Shown: in pieces, positions 33,681-44,462 of the stretch
How the letters are laid out: each line of letters opens with the position of its first letter
Numbering within the stretch: the stretch's first letter is position 1
Assembly (NCBI GenBank): GCA_038373885.1
Contig: JAWZYV010012390.1
Span: forward strand, 248,001 to 312,000
DNA: 64,000 nt
Direction of reading: 5' to 3'
From: Cheiracanthium punctorium
Lineage: Eukaryota > Arthropoda > Arachnida > Araneae > Cheiracanthiidae
The notes under the pieces: model-generated
The model's input: the letters and a program-made list of their open reading frames with translations, nothing else
Database searches by the model: none
What the model was told of the DNA's origin: nothing
Translations under genes and position numbers: made by a program

Positions 33681-34260
33681 CTTTTTGTTCTGCTACCTGG
33701 GAAAAAGATCTTCACGAAGAAGCAAAGCATTGAAAAACCAAATTCCGCATTTCCTGAAGATAGGAAGTTGCCTATTTTTCAACCTTTCAGGGGAAAGAAG
33801 GGGGCATTGTTCTGAGTTCGTAGTTCTTAGGTTCGCTTGAGACGAAGATAAGCATAAATGCCATTGCCCAAATCCAGCGACCGTCGCCAGTAGCGGAATC
33901 AATTATCACTTGTAAGCAATAAATTTTTCGCACCGCAGAGAAAGAAGGTGACACTCCGGACAATAGGTAATTGGGACCGTGGATAATATTGCGCTTTTCA
34001 CACTTGTGGTTTCACACCCCATCTATTGTTCGGTAGAGGGTCGCCGCGTCAAGATCAGGTCGAACATCCCCGTTCAAATACATTGTAGCCGCGACGGTCG
34101 CTGGGTTTGGATAATAACCTTAAGAACCCGCTTTTTTTTTCTCTTTTTTCCCCCCGGAAAAAGATGACCATTCTTTTTTATGCTGACTGTTGTCGTCTCT
34201 GAATCTGGACTGGTGGGTGACTGACTAGAATGGACTGACCTCCCAGAAATTTGGGGTGGA
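33681..34260. other. Undetermined, moderately GC-rich segment
   Basis: A 19-bp inverted repeat (CCAGCGACCGTCGC at 33876-33889 and its complement near 34092-34105) is 200 bp apart. No coding frame with a recognisable domain. Confidence 0.4.
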
Positions 34261-34268
34261 GGTGGGGG

Positions 34269-34520
34269 CAGTGGCGGATCCAGAAATTCTCTTTTGGGAG
34301 GGGCTAAATTTTGAAAAAAGCTTATTTCACCCAAACAAAATATACAATAAAGCAAAATTTTATTCTACACCAATGTAAAAACTTTTGGGAGGGGCTAAGT
34401 GATAAAAAAAAGGTCACTTTACATATTCAAAGTGCATAATGAAGCAGAATGTTACTCTTTAGAGCGATCTCTTTTTGGGGGGGCAGAAGCCCCCTAGCCC
34501 CTCCCCTGAATCCGCTACTG
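34269..34520. mobile_element. hAT-type MITE with 8-bp duplication
   Basis: The ends CAGTGGCGGATCCAGAAA and (inverted) CAGTAGCGGATTCAGGGG are flanked by octamers GGTGGGGG at 34261-34268 and 34521-34528. Interior subrepeats of TTTTGGGAGGGGCTAA occur twice, and an AGAAGCCCCCTAGCCCC stretch lies near the right end. Confidence 0.9.
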
Positions 34521-34528
34521 GGTGGGGG

Positions 34529-36100
34529 TGCACAAGAGGGGATACTTTTAATTATTTCCTGCTGTTGAGGATCTTTGCTTTGTCTCATTTCGGTTTGCGA
34601 CTGCGAAGAGAAAACAGCAATGCTTACACGAAAAAAAAAAAATCAAGATTTTTTTTTTTTTTTTTTTTTTATTTCAAGAAAATGAAAAAGGAAACGAGTT
34701 CAAAAAATATAAATGCACTATCTGTAGCACACATGTCAGAGTGCCAAAAACGATGAACTCCAACAACTGCATGTGCGTGTTTAAGTTGGAGAAACACAGA
34801 AGTAATTTCGGATATGTTTACTTGAGTGTTTATTTGTTGTACAGATTATTATAAATTGAGTATGTTTATATACATACATACATACAGACATATATATATA
34901 GAGAGATATATATATATAGTAAAATTTTATACAGTTTTTTAATATATATATATACACATTAAAAAATGCCTTTAAAAGGTTTCTATATTAAGGGGAAAAT
35001 GATAAACGAAAATATTCCCTGGTCTTCTCCAATTCCGTTTAATACATGTTTTATTAATCTGACTAAAATGCACTACATTAATTAAACAAAAATGATTTTT
35101 GGTATGCATTGTTTACTTCTTTAGAATCTATATTTTGGTCAAAACTTAATTATCATTATTTATTGTTAACTTTTGAAGTGTTATGTTTATTGTGTTTTAG
35201 AGTGTTATTTATGTAGCAGTGTAATAATTTTTTATGGGTGTGTGTATGTATATATATATTAATTATGAGTAAAATGCGTAAAAATCCTTACTGAAGTATT
35301 AAAAATCAATTTTGTCTCGGCTTGATTGGTTGTCTCAATTTACTTGTAAAAGTTTTAACGGACAAGTAATTAATTTTCATTTATGCGAGTTGAAGTGATT
35401 AGTCTCAAAAAACAATTTATGATAAATATTGTTCTTTTTGATTAAGTAAGTAGTTTGTGTTTTGGCTGATGCGCGAAAATATTTAAACATGTTTTGTTTC
35501 TAATTTATTATGTATACTTGTTATATTACATTTTTATTATTACTTAATGCAATGTTACTAATGAAACATATTACTGTAAAAGTTCTGCGATGCACAAGCT
35601 TATTGTTAATTAGTTACTTATATTTTGTTTTTAAATATAAGTAATATTATGTGTTATTAAATGTAAGTGTAGTTGTTTTAAAAATTATTTTATTTCATCT
35701 TTCCGTGTTCCTAAACGCAAAGTTTGAAACATTAAATTTTTATCCAGTTTATTTGTTTAAAAGAATTACTATTGTTATAGAACTAGTTGTTGAAAATTAC
35801 AGGTTATATTTTAGTTTGCTATTTTTTTCTATCCTTAAAATATTACTAAATTTCTTTACTATTATTATGTACTTAATATAATTTTTTAAATTTATTTTTG
35901 AGAATGTCTTTTTGATTATTTAAAAAAAAAATTATGAATATTGTTATTCTTTTTAATTTACTGACTGGTCTGATGTTTATTATCTTTCATCAACCATCAC
36001 AAATTTTAACAATTTTAGCAATGATTTACTAATGAGTGATTAGTATTTAAAATACTGATTGTTCGTTCTGTTGATTATCTGTGAGTAGTTACTAGTTAGT
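34529..36100. other. AT-rich interval with microsatellites
   Basis: There is a poly-T run at 34651-34669, an (ATAC)n/(TA)n region at 34866-34955 and further TA repeats at 35255. No exon or transposon end is recognised. Confidence 0.5.
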
Positions 36101-36179
36101 ACTTAATACAGGGTTCTTCTAATATTGATATTCCCGAGAAGGAATCAAAAATATATTTTTTTTATTCCTTCCACTATCT

Positions 36180-36624
36180 TCTCTATTTTCTTAAAATTTC
36201 AAAATCTATGCAAGAAATTGAAATACTTTGACACCTATAGTAAAAGTAACCACCTATGATAATGCTAAATTTTATTTCATTCCCTTCAAAGGAGAGACAT
36301 ATATAATATGTGATAGACAAACAAATATTTTCACGTTTTGAATAATTTTCTCAAAATCGCAAAATCTAATCCAAATTTTCAAAAATATTAAACTGCTATA
36401 GTTTATGCTGCATGCTCATTTATTATGTCACCAAATTTCACTTCATTCTCTTTAGTCGTTCGTACGTGATGTGTGAAAAAATTTGCGCATTTTAAGAAGA
36501 TTTTCAAAACATCTAATAAAACTTTTTAAAAAATTCGTTGCCTATAGTTTAACTTGAGCGACCACCTATCATGGCATTAATTTTCATTTCATTCATTTTA
36601 GTCGTTATTACATGATGCGCACAC
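36180..36624. repeat. Satellite array, left part (units about 150-160 bp)
   Basis: Diverged units start near 36181, 36344 and 36498, each with TTTTCTCAAAATCGCAAAATCTAAT-like starts, a CTATAGTTTA centre, CCACCTATCATG, AATTTCACTTCATTC and TACGTGATG-type ends. The last unit is cut at 36624 by the LTR element and the array resumes at 61455. Confidence 0.8.
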
Positions 36625-37206
36625 TGTAAGAATCCCAGATCCTCACAAAAGGACAGACTTGGTGTCGCCTTTCCAGACAGTTTGTTTCAAAGGAACCGCA
36701 TCTTCAAAGAGCGCCGATATTGATCGCGTCTACGTGAGCGGGACCTGAAGGTGCCTTCTAGCAGAGATGTACAGGCGCCATGTACGAACCAATTGGGAAT
36801 CCTTGAATCCACTCCCGTCTTAAGAGATATCCAATAAGGAATATATGAAAAGATGAGGGGGGGAGAAGAACCGGAGGGGAGCCCGGGAGTTGGACGAGTC
36901 CGAGCGAAAGAGCTGGAGAGGTGAGGTGGAGAGAAGGCCTCCGCAGACGATTTTTGAAGTCCGATCGAAGTACTGTAGGGCGCTGCCCTGTGAACTGTTT
37001 TTTGCAAGTCCGGTTGTGGACAGAAGGGCTCTGCCCGTGTGAAAGGACTGGTCTTCTATTGAAAGCCCTATGGACTCTGATTTACGTGAATATAACATCC
37101 TATTTAATCAAGATTGTTTTAAAATTGTAAATAAATAAATTATTATCCTCTAAACGGAACTTAGCTGTAATTCTCAACGCTACCATTCCACACCCAAGAC
37201 GTTACA
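36625..37206 (+). repeat. Long terminal repeat 1 (5' LTR)
   Basis: It begins TGTAAGAATCCCAGATCC and ends CCCAAGACGTTACA, with TG...CA termini. It is nearly identical to LTR 2 at 59505-60083, differing at scattered bases and a few short indels. AATAAATTATTATCC near 37135 may include the poly-A signal. The flank ACAC at 36621-36624 equals the bases after LTR 3 (61455-61458), the target duplication. Confidence 0.92.
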
Positions 37207-37271
37207 GCTAAGAAAATGGTGGCAAAAAGGTGTGGATTATAGGACAAGAATAGAAGTCTGCAGTCTGATAT

Positions 37272-37522
37272 AAAGAAGGACGCCCGTTCCTGAAGGAGAT
37301 AGACATCCAGTCTGAGAGAAAGAAGGACGCCCGTTCCTGAAGGAGATAGACATCCAGTCTGAGAGAAAGAAGGAGCCCGTTCCTGAAGGATATAGACTTC
37401 CAGTCTGAGAGAAAGAAGGACGCCCGTTCCTGAAAGAGATAGACAGCCAGTCTGAGAGAAAGAAGAACGCCCGTTCCTGAAAGAGATAGACAGCCAGTCT
37501 GAGAGAAAGGACGCCCGTTCCA
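37272..37522. repeat. 47-bp tandem repeats in the retrotransposon leader, first copy
   Basis: Five units of AAAGAAGGACGCCCGTTCCT plus GAAGGAGATAGACATCCAGTCTGAGAG, the third with a one-base deletion, end in a shortened unit. They lie between LTR and gag. Because 47 is not a multiple of 3 and the unit has no antisense stop, antisense frames remain open; I see no reason to regard them as genes. Confidence 0.88.
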
Positions 37523-38092
37523 GTGACTAAGTGTTCCGGTCGTGATCCAGAAGCAAGCTCGAATACCATTTCGAGGAAGCAGACTTCGTCCAGAAAGGTA
37601 GGTAGTTTGCATTATATTATTACTCTACTGTACAAACTGGCAGGATCAATTGGGTTGAAAAATACTAAAAATTTCAATATTTTATGTTAGGAATTTCATA
37701 ATATAAGGTTGAGACAACATTTGAATTCATATAAAAAAAAATTGCAAGTGTAATAATTAAATGGAATTTAAAAGGATATAGCTCTCAAAAGGTTGTAATC
37801 TTAGAAAGAAATGTTTTAATATAAATTGAAAGATTCAGTAAAGAACAGTTATTTTTTCCGCAGAGTGAATAGTATGATATGTGAATGTTATTGTTTATTA
37901 TATGTGATAAGTGTATTTAATGCATGATTAAGGAGTATTGTATGGTAAAAGTGAGAATTTATGTACCTTGTAGTAAGTAGTACGGGGAGTATTGTAAATT
38001 CTTGATAGTTCGTGAGTTCCTAGAAATTTTGGAAGCGTGTAGAGACCTGCAGTTATATTAGTTTCTAATGTAAAATTTTGTGGAAGGGTAAA

Positions 38093-39255
38093 ATGTCTGA
38101 ATTAGCTCAATATAGAAAGGTCGATCTGATAACTTTGGCGGGAGAATTCGGAGTAGTGGTCGCTTCAAGTGACACGTTCATTAAAATCATTAAAAAAATT
38201 GAGGAAAGTAAGGATTTTAATATAGCTATAAGCCAGTTTAAAGTGATTCAGGAAGAACGTTTAGAAAAAATAGAGGAAGAAAAACTGGAAAAAGAAAGGC
38301 AGTTGAAAGAGAGTCAAATGGAAAGAGATTTTAAAATTGAAAAACTGAAAATCGCGCAGACGAGCGAGAACCTCAGTTTAAATTCTACTATTGGAGAGAG
38401 AACTCCAAAAGTTTCCTTGAAAAATTTAATGCCCTGTTTTGACCCCTTAACTTCTGACATTCACTTTTTCCGACATTCTTTCAGAGACATGCTAAAAAAG
38501 CAAATATTGAAGAAAGTGAATGGGTTACGCAATTGTTATCCCTTCTACCTATGCAAATAGCAGAAATGATAATTCGGGAGCCGGAATCTAAGTTAGAGGA
38601 TTTCCAATATGTGAGAAACATGATACTGAATAGGTTTAAATTAAGTCCTGAGGCTTTCCGAACTAAGTTTATTTCGCATGCGAAACAAAGAGAGGGATTG
38701 TGGACAGATTTAGTATTCAAACTCAGAAATTATTTACAGGGATGGCTTTCAGGTTTGGAGATTAAAACAATCGAAGCTCTTCAAAATTTAATGATCACTG
38801 ATCAGATAAAAATACGCGCGACTCCAGAGATGAGAGAGCACATGTTGGACTCATGGAGGAAATTCACAGATCCGAATGAATTGGCTACTAAACTGGATGA
38901 ATATGAAATGGCAAGGAGATCCAATAAAAAGCCGTGGGTAAAAGGAAATGAGGAACACAGGGCGGAGAAATTTAGACAGCCAGAAAAATTTCGCCCCGAT
39001 AAGAAACCGATAGAAATTAAAGTACCAAACTGGAGAGATAAAAATAGCGATGGGAAGCAAGGGGAGAGGGAGAAAATCTTTGAAAAAAGAAAACCTCCCG
39101 CTTGTTTTTTCTCTGGGAGTTTAGAGCATTTGCGCCCAAATTGTCCGAAATTCAAACAATATCAAGCGGAAAGAGTGAATAATCTGGGTAGTGCAGAAGG
39201 ATTTAGCCCATCATTTACTCCCTATCTTAGCACGGCTAGGATCAATGAAGTATAA
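38093..39255 (+). pseudogene. gag: Retrotransposon gag with SCAN-like capsid and damaged zinc knuckle
   Basis: The ATG at 38093 (MSELAQYRKVDLITLAGEFG) opens a frame with a long charged coiled coil (about residues 55-110, EERLEKIEEEKLEKERQLKE). A one-base shift in the A run at 38495-38501 moves to the second frame, open to 39255. That part contains a capsid with SPEAFRTKF, LQGWLSGLEIKTIEALQNLM and PEMREHMLDSW, resembling the SCAN fold (WL...T.EQ...L...P.E). SCAN is known to derive from a Gmr1-like gag. Near 39100 the zinc knuckle reads CFFSGSLEHLRPNC, i.e. CX2CX4HX4C with the second cysteine replaced by serine. Gag packages element RNA into virus-like particles. Confidence 0.82.
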
Positions 39256-39577
39256 CGGTTAGTTCTCAGAGACTCGGGGTCCAGCGTAGACTTAGCCCCC
39301 AGGGACCTGAACAGTTTACGGGAGAGGTTATTTGGCTCAAACAGCCCCTAGAAAACGAATTTAGATGTTTACCCGTTGCAAAGGTAGAATTGGAATTTGA
39401 GGAGATCGGATTAGTAACGACCAAAGCAGCAGTCGTGGGCCCAGATATTGAAATGCAACCTTATATCCTAGGAAATCAAACCCAGGAATTAATCGAGGCG
39501 AAACGGAACAAACCGGAATTAATTAACGCCGTAGTGACGCGCAGTCAGACGAAGAAACCCATAGCGCACAATTGAAA
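39256..39577 (+). pseudogene. Retroviral-type aspartic protease, frameshifted
   Basis: The first frame reads RLVLRDSGSSVDLAPRDL (from about 39259), with the DSG catalytic triad typical of retropepsins. A shift near 39325 leads to GEVIWLKQPLENEF and then VTTKAAVVGPDIEMQPYILG (39409 on), matching the flap and the terminal IG(N/D) region. The protease would cleave the gag-pol polyprotein. It sits between gag and integrase; no reverse transcriptase lies here, which matters for the domain-order argument. Confidence 0.65.
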
Positions 39578-40463
39578 ATGCAGGAAGAGAAGGGGGAGGA
39601 AGAACCAGACCTCGAATTCCCACCATTGGAGCCCGACGGGGTGCTGGGATTAGCGAAAGTTAGCCCGGCGTAGCTCATAGAACATCAGAAATTAGATGAC
39701 ACTTTGAAAGGCATACGGGAGAAAGCGGGAAAGGAGAATTCAGAGTTTTTCTTAGAGAATGAATGCTATTTTCGTAGGGTGACTGATCACCATGGGAATT
39801 CGAGAAAGCAGATTGTCATACCGAAACTGTATCGGGAGGAATTATTAAAGCTGTGTCACCACGGAGTAGGGGCGCATTTAGGCGCTACCAAAACAAAAGG
39901 GAAATTGTTACGGTATTTCTTTTGACCAAATATTATAAAGGACACAGAAGAATTTGTAAGGACGTGTGAGCCGTGCCAAATAGTCGGCAAGGCGGGTGAT
40001 CAAAAGCGCGCTTCTCTTCATTTAGTTCCCATAATTACAGAAGTTTTTTCCCGATTAAACATAGATTTAGTAGGACCACTACCCGCATCGGAGACGGGAA
40101 AAAAATATTTTTTATCAGTTTTATGTGTAGCAACAAAATTTCCAGATTGCGTTCCCCTTGAAAATATTAAATGAGAATCGGTCATCGATGCTCTTGTTGG
40201 TTGTTTTCAGTCGTACTGGTTTTCCGAAAGAAATACAGTGTGATTGGGGCACGAGTTTTGTTAGCGTACTCACCTCCACTTTATTTGAGAGATTCGGAAT
40301 TAAGGTGATTCATAGCTCTGTGCACCATCCACAGACGAACGCAATTGAACGCTGGCACAGATCGGTGAAGAGGTTATTAAGGGTTTTGTGGTTAGAAAGT
40401 GGAAATGACTGGGAGAGAAATTTGCCTTTTGCGCTACTAGCGTTGAGAACCGCACAGCACGAC
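39578..40463 (+). pseudogene. Integrase, N-terminal zinc and catalytic core (left of the insert)
   Basis: The H2C2 zinc domain spans about 39770-39985: LCHHGVGAHLGATKTKGKLL, a stop where a tryptophan is expected (39923-39925), then RTCEPCQ. The DDE core follows with LNIDLVGPLP (about 40057), CDWGTSF (about 40232) and NAIERWHRSVK (about 40337), giving D, D and E. A stop lies near 40171 and a frameshift near 40200. The frame runs to the 7-bp duplicated GCACGAC at 40457-40463, where the large insert begins; the C-terminal part resumes at 57342. Confidence 0.85.
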
Positions 40464-41239
40464 CAAAGCCACCTAGAGCAGTGGATCAAGCCTAAAGCAT
40501 AAATCCGTGACGTCATAGCCCGGGTCCCCGGCCGTCCGATAAGCTTTGCTACGATGAAGCTGTTCTGCTTGCTTTTGTGAGTTTATATTGGGAACAATTT
40601 TGAAATTCGATCCCTTTGAAAAAGTGAAAAAATTTGCTTGATAGAAAATATTTTTCACGAAATTTACTCTGAAGAGTAAATTTATTCCGATATAATATAT
40701 ATATCTATATACATTTTAAAAATAGCAAATTAACCCTCCGAGCGGCCTGGAGTTTGCCTAGTGATAACTTCAAAAAGGTTCCAGTGTATGGGATGTGTAT
40801 CTCTCGAAAATGCACAAGAAAAACCTGCTTCCCCCCATTTCCGCATGGAAGGCGTGGGGAACAAGGTAATTAACAAACAGCCGACGTGACAGTCTACCTA
40901 CCGCCTGATAAATTACTTTGTATTGTAGGAGCACATGTCCGGTGAATCTGACCAACTGGTCTCCCTCACCTCTTTCCCCCCTAAATACTCGGAAACTAGG
41001 CAACGTTGTAGGAAACCAAAGTTCTTTTCTCGGTGGTATACATGTACACTCACCCAGAGCCAGATTTTTGTCTGGAGTTTGGAAAAAGAGATATTTTGTT
41101 TTTTGTCCCCTCTCATAATGAGCAGGTAGTGAGAGTGACGCTTGTGCTCTAAAAATAGTAAAATTAGTGATTATCTTTTTACTATACTTCTTTATCTGAA
41201 AAATTTCTTTATAAAGCTTTTATAGAAATGAACGAAAAA

Positions 41240-41310
41240 TAATATATCTAATGGGCCCCTTTCAAGATGAGGCCCTGGACACAGCCTCGATTTGCTCATG
41301 CGATAAGACC
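41240..41310. repeat. Degraded end related to the 43471 MITE
   Basis: GGGCCCCTTTCAAGATGAGG and TTTGCTCATGCGATAAGACC parallel the right half of the element at 43471-43647. Confidence 0.4.
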
Positions 41311-41578
41311 CCGTGTACATATTTTCAATAAAGTGTCCAATGTCAGATATATCCCATTTACCTGAACCTTATATAAGACGCTGTCCTTCATAAAATGTGC
41401 AAAGTGTTCCATATAATTATTATTATTTCTTATATTTTTTTCGAACTGTGCATTTTTTCATAAAAGTTTATACAGTTAGTTAGGAAAGAGAAATAGGAAC
41501 TTTGGCTTTCACTCGATCATTTTTGAAGTTGTAATGCAAAAAAATATGACAGTTAAAAAAAAAGAGAGAGAGAGAGAG

Positions 41579-41996
41579 CAGTGGCGCACCCATGATTTTA
41601 GTTTAAGGGGGGCTGGGCTTCAAATACTGCTGAACTCGATTATAGTGACCTCGATTATAGTTATATCATCAAAATATTCGGTACTAGACTACTTGCCCAT
41701 AGAACACAAGGTCACGAGCAATGTAAATCATTATAGAGTCAAATAATTATCCGCTCATTTCAGTTATGTTATAGCCGAGTTTAATTGTGTTTCATATACT
41801 AACTGTAAGTTTTTACTTAAGAACTATCATCTTTTTTTTTGTAAAAGGTATTTTAGAAATAATTTGAAGGCAATTTTAAAAACAAAAACAAATAAATCAT
41901 TTGTGACAATTCCCAATTTCTAATGCTTTTCAATTCTAACTTTCCACCTTTAGGGGGGCTTGAGCCCCCATAGCCCCCTCCGTGGGTGCGCCTATG
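41579..41996. mobile_element. hAT-type MITE in an AG microsatellite
   Basis: The ends CAGTGGCGCACCCATG and (inverted) CATAGGCGCACCCACGG enclose 418 bp. AGAGAGAG flanks both sides (41571-41578, 41997-42004). Because the host is an AG repeat, this duplication is less decisive than others. The interior has GGGGGGCTTGAGCCCCCATAG. Confidence 0.82.
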
Positions 41997-42377
41997 AGAG
42001 AGAGTATAATGTACTTGAGGGTAGGGTAATAAAGCTTTCATTTAAATTATCTCAAGCGTACGAGAAAAATAAAAATTAAAAATTCTTCGATGTTTCATTT
42101 AAAGGACTTGTTTAGTAAATTTGTTAAACGAAATATCTATATTAATCTTTGTTAGATAATAAACGTTTTTAAAGACCTTTATTTATGTTCTGCATATGCG
42201 AAAAAATTCCAAGAAAAATTAAGAGCACGAATCTGAGAAAGTAACACACCTAGGATTCATGCCATCTGAGATTTTTACCAAAAAATTCCCAGTTGTTATT
42301 AATCTTATTAATGTAGCAAATCCAGAATATTTTGTCTCAAAGTGAAGTTGTTCATCTTTTATGGCCCACTAAAAAAG

Positions 42378-42831
42378 CAGACCCGTAGCCAGATTTTCTA
42401 TTCAGGGGGGCACCCTCTTTTTTCCAGGGGGGAGGGGCACCCTAACTTAAGTGGGGTGGCATCCTATATTTTTTTGAATGATAACATTTTTATCTATATT
42501 TCTCTTCATTAAATAATAGCATAAGTTTATAATTAAATAAATTCTGGAAAGTCCAAACGGCTTCCAAGAAGTAAAAGTTCCTTGGCTTAAACAGAATGGA
42601 TTTAAAGTTGTCATCTTTGGATCATATTTGGAAGATGAGAACACGAAACAAAAATGACAGAGTATTACAAAGAAAAACTTTGTATATATAAAACTTTGAT
42701 ATAAAACTTTGATAACTTTACTTTATATACAAAAATTTTTCAAAGCATCCGCATTAAACTTTTTTTTATGTGAAATTTTCTAGGGGGGGTGGGGTTCAGC
42801 CCCACCTGGCACCCCTTTGGCTACGGGCCTG
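42378..42831. mobile_element. hAT-type MITE with 8-bp duplication
   Basis: The ends CAGACCCGTAGCCAGATT and (inverted) CAGGCCCGTAGCCAAAGG are flanked by octamers TAAAAAAG at 42370-42377 and 42832-42839. The body is rich in G runs near both ends. Confidence 0.88.
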
Positions 42832-43470
42832 TAAAAAAGTCCGTGCAGCACACAAAAGTGGGTGTTTTTCTCAGACATAGAAAATGCTGTGGTCAAAAAC
42901 TCTTTGGGGGACAACTTGCCATGATATTTATTTAACATCTATAATGTTAGACGATAGAACTTCATGAAATATATGAGAAATCTGTGGCAGGTTATCGACG
43001 CAAAGTCACTGAAGGTCACAAAAACACACATTTTCTTTTTTTCTTTTTTGTCATTTTTAAGGCTTAACCATAGCTTGCACCTTCAAGTTGCTAAGGCAAA
43101 AGAGGTGTCCTTTGAAAGACATGTATTAGAACTTATAAAAAAATGCATGTATAGTTGAATGCGCTTTTAGATTTATAAGACCAAAATCTGAAAATTTTCG
43201 ATTTTGACTGAAATTTGAAGTTTCATAAATTTCTGCGGCAGAAGTTTATTGAAAGTAATTCTTTTGGATAGTTTTTATGTGAATATATTGTATTATTTGA
43301 ATGCTTATTGAATTATTTGAATGAATGAAATTATTTAAGCGCTTATACCAAGTTTTGCGCGCAAGATTAGGACCCACTGGCGCATTGACTTAAATTGAAT
43401 TGAATGAATTTAATTCAATTTAAATTATCTATATTTAATAGTTTTAGCGACTTAAATTGCTAAATTTAAG

Positions 43471-43647
43471 CAGGGCCTGATTATGACCAACAGGGGCCCC
43501 GGACATTGATGAAATTTGTTGGCCCCAATCCATGAATTTTTTTTTATTTTTCAAAAAATTTTGATATAAAAGAAGACTATTTCAGAACATTTGAAATTGG
43601 GGGCCCTTTACAAAGTCCCGATTTTCCCATGCGATAATAAGGCTCTG
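43471..43647. mobile_element. hAT-like MITE
   Basis: The ends CAGGGCCTGATTATGAC and (inverted) CAGAGCCTTATTATCGC are flanked by octamers AATTTAAG (43463-43470) and AATTTTAG (43648-43655), which agree at seven of eight positions. Confidence 0.65.
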
Positions 43648-44440
43648 AATTTTAGTATTTTTGGGGAAACGGGCGGATTTTCAAAATTTTAAGGTCGCCT
43701 ACGTCTTCTCTCTATCATTTTGCGCATCTTTATGCAGTTAGAGGGAGTAATCAAAAGCGAAGCGCTGTTAATTTGTCAACGGTAATGGTTAAAAAAACAT
43801 GAGTACAAATTTTTGTCAATTTTAAATGTATGACGTACAACTGGCGCCATTCCCACATGTAATCTAAAAAAAAAAAAAAAAAAAATCCTTCGGAACTGGA
43901 CCACTGAAATGCTTAAAATATATTAATCCTTATATCAATGCTTTATTTAGGCGAAAACAATTTATCCGTTTTAATATTCTTAAAAGAAGTAGAAGTTTAA
44001 TAGTTTCGAGAAGCTATTTCAAACGACTTAAAATCGCAAAAATTTGCAAACCTATTTAGATTATGACATATAATTTGTTAGAGTTAACCTTTTAATTCAT
44101 TTGGAACGCTTTCCTTCTTAGAAAAAGTCTCCATTTTAAATTAAGCCTTTCTGCTTAATAATTTGATTTTTTTTTTTTTTAAATAGCCGAATACTGACAG
44201 CTTAGCAGTACGGGACTGATTTATAGCTATTATGCCAGACTTGGGGATCGTCGAGAATCTTTTTTTCCCTACAATTTACACTCTTAAAAAAAATCAGTTG
44301 ATTACCAAGAAATCTCTAGGAAACAATGATTCCATTACTTGTTACTTTCCGAACATGTACCATGTAAGGAAAGTATTGCAATCCTGAAAAAATTCGACTT
44401 CGAGACTTTGATATATTTACACGTTTTGAGGTCTTCTGAA
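43648..44440. other. Interval without gene
   Basis: Poly-A at 43866-43885 and poly-T at 44166-44180. No coding or transposon features were recognised. Confidence 0.45.
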
Positions 44441-44462
44441 TTCATTTATGCTGCTTTTACGA

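Noticed and set aside
37272..37522. Regular repeats that could suggest a CRISPR array
   Set aside because: The units are contiguous with no unique spacers, the host is eukaryotic, and they lie in an LTR leader.
37208..37612. Overlapping minus-strand open frames of 110-134 codons in the leader (and at 60038-60537)
   Set aside because: They come from a stop-free 47-bp tandem repeat read in rotating frames. The protein is a low-complexity repeat with no domain, antisense to the retrotransposon.
40500..40530. TGACGTCA as a CREB-regulated promoter
   Set aside because: The same motif lies at the mirrored position of the other transposon end (57276), so it is better explained as part of the inverted repeat.
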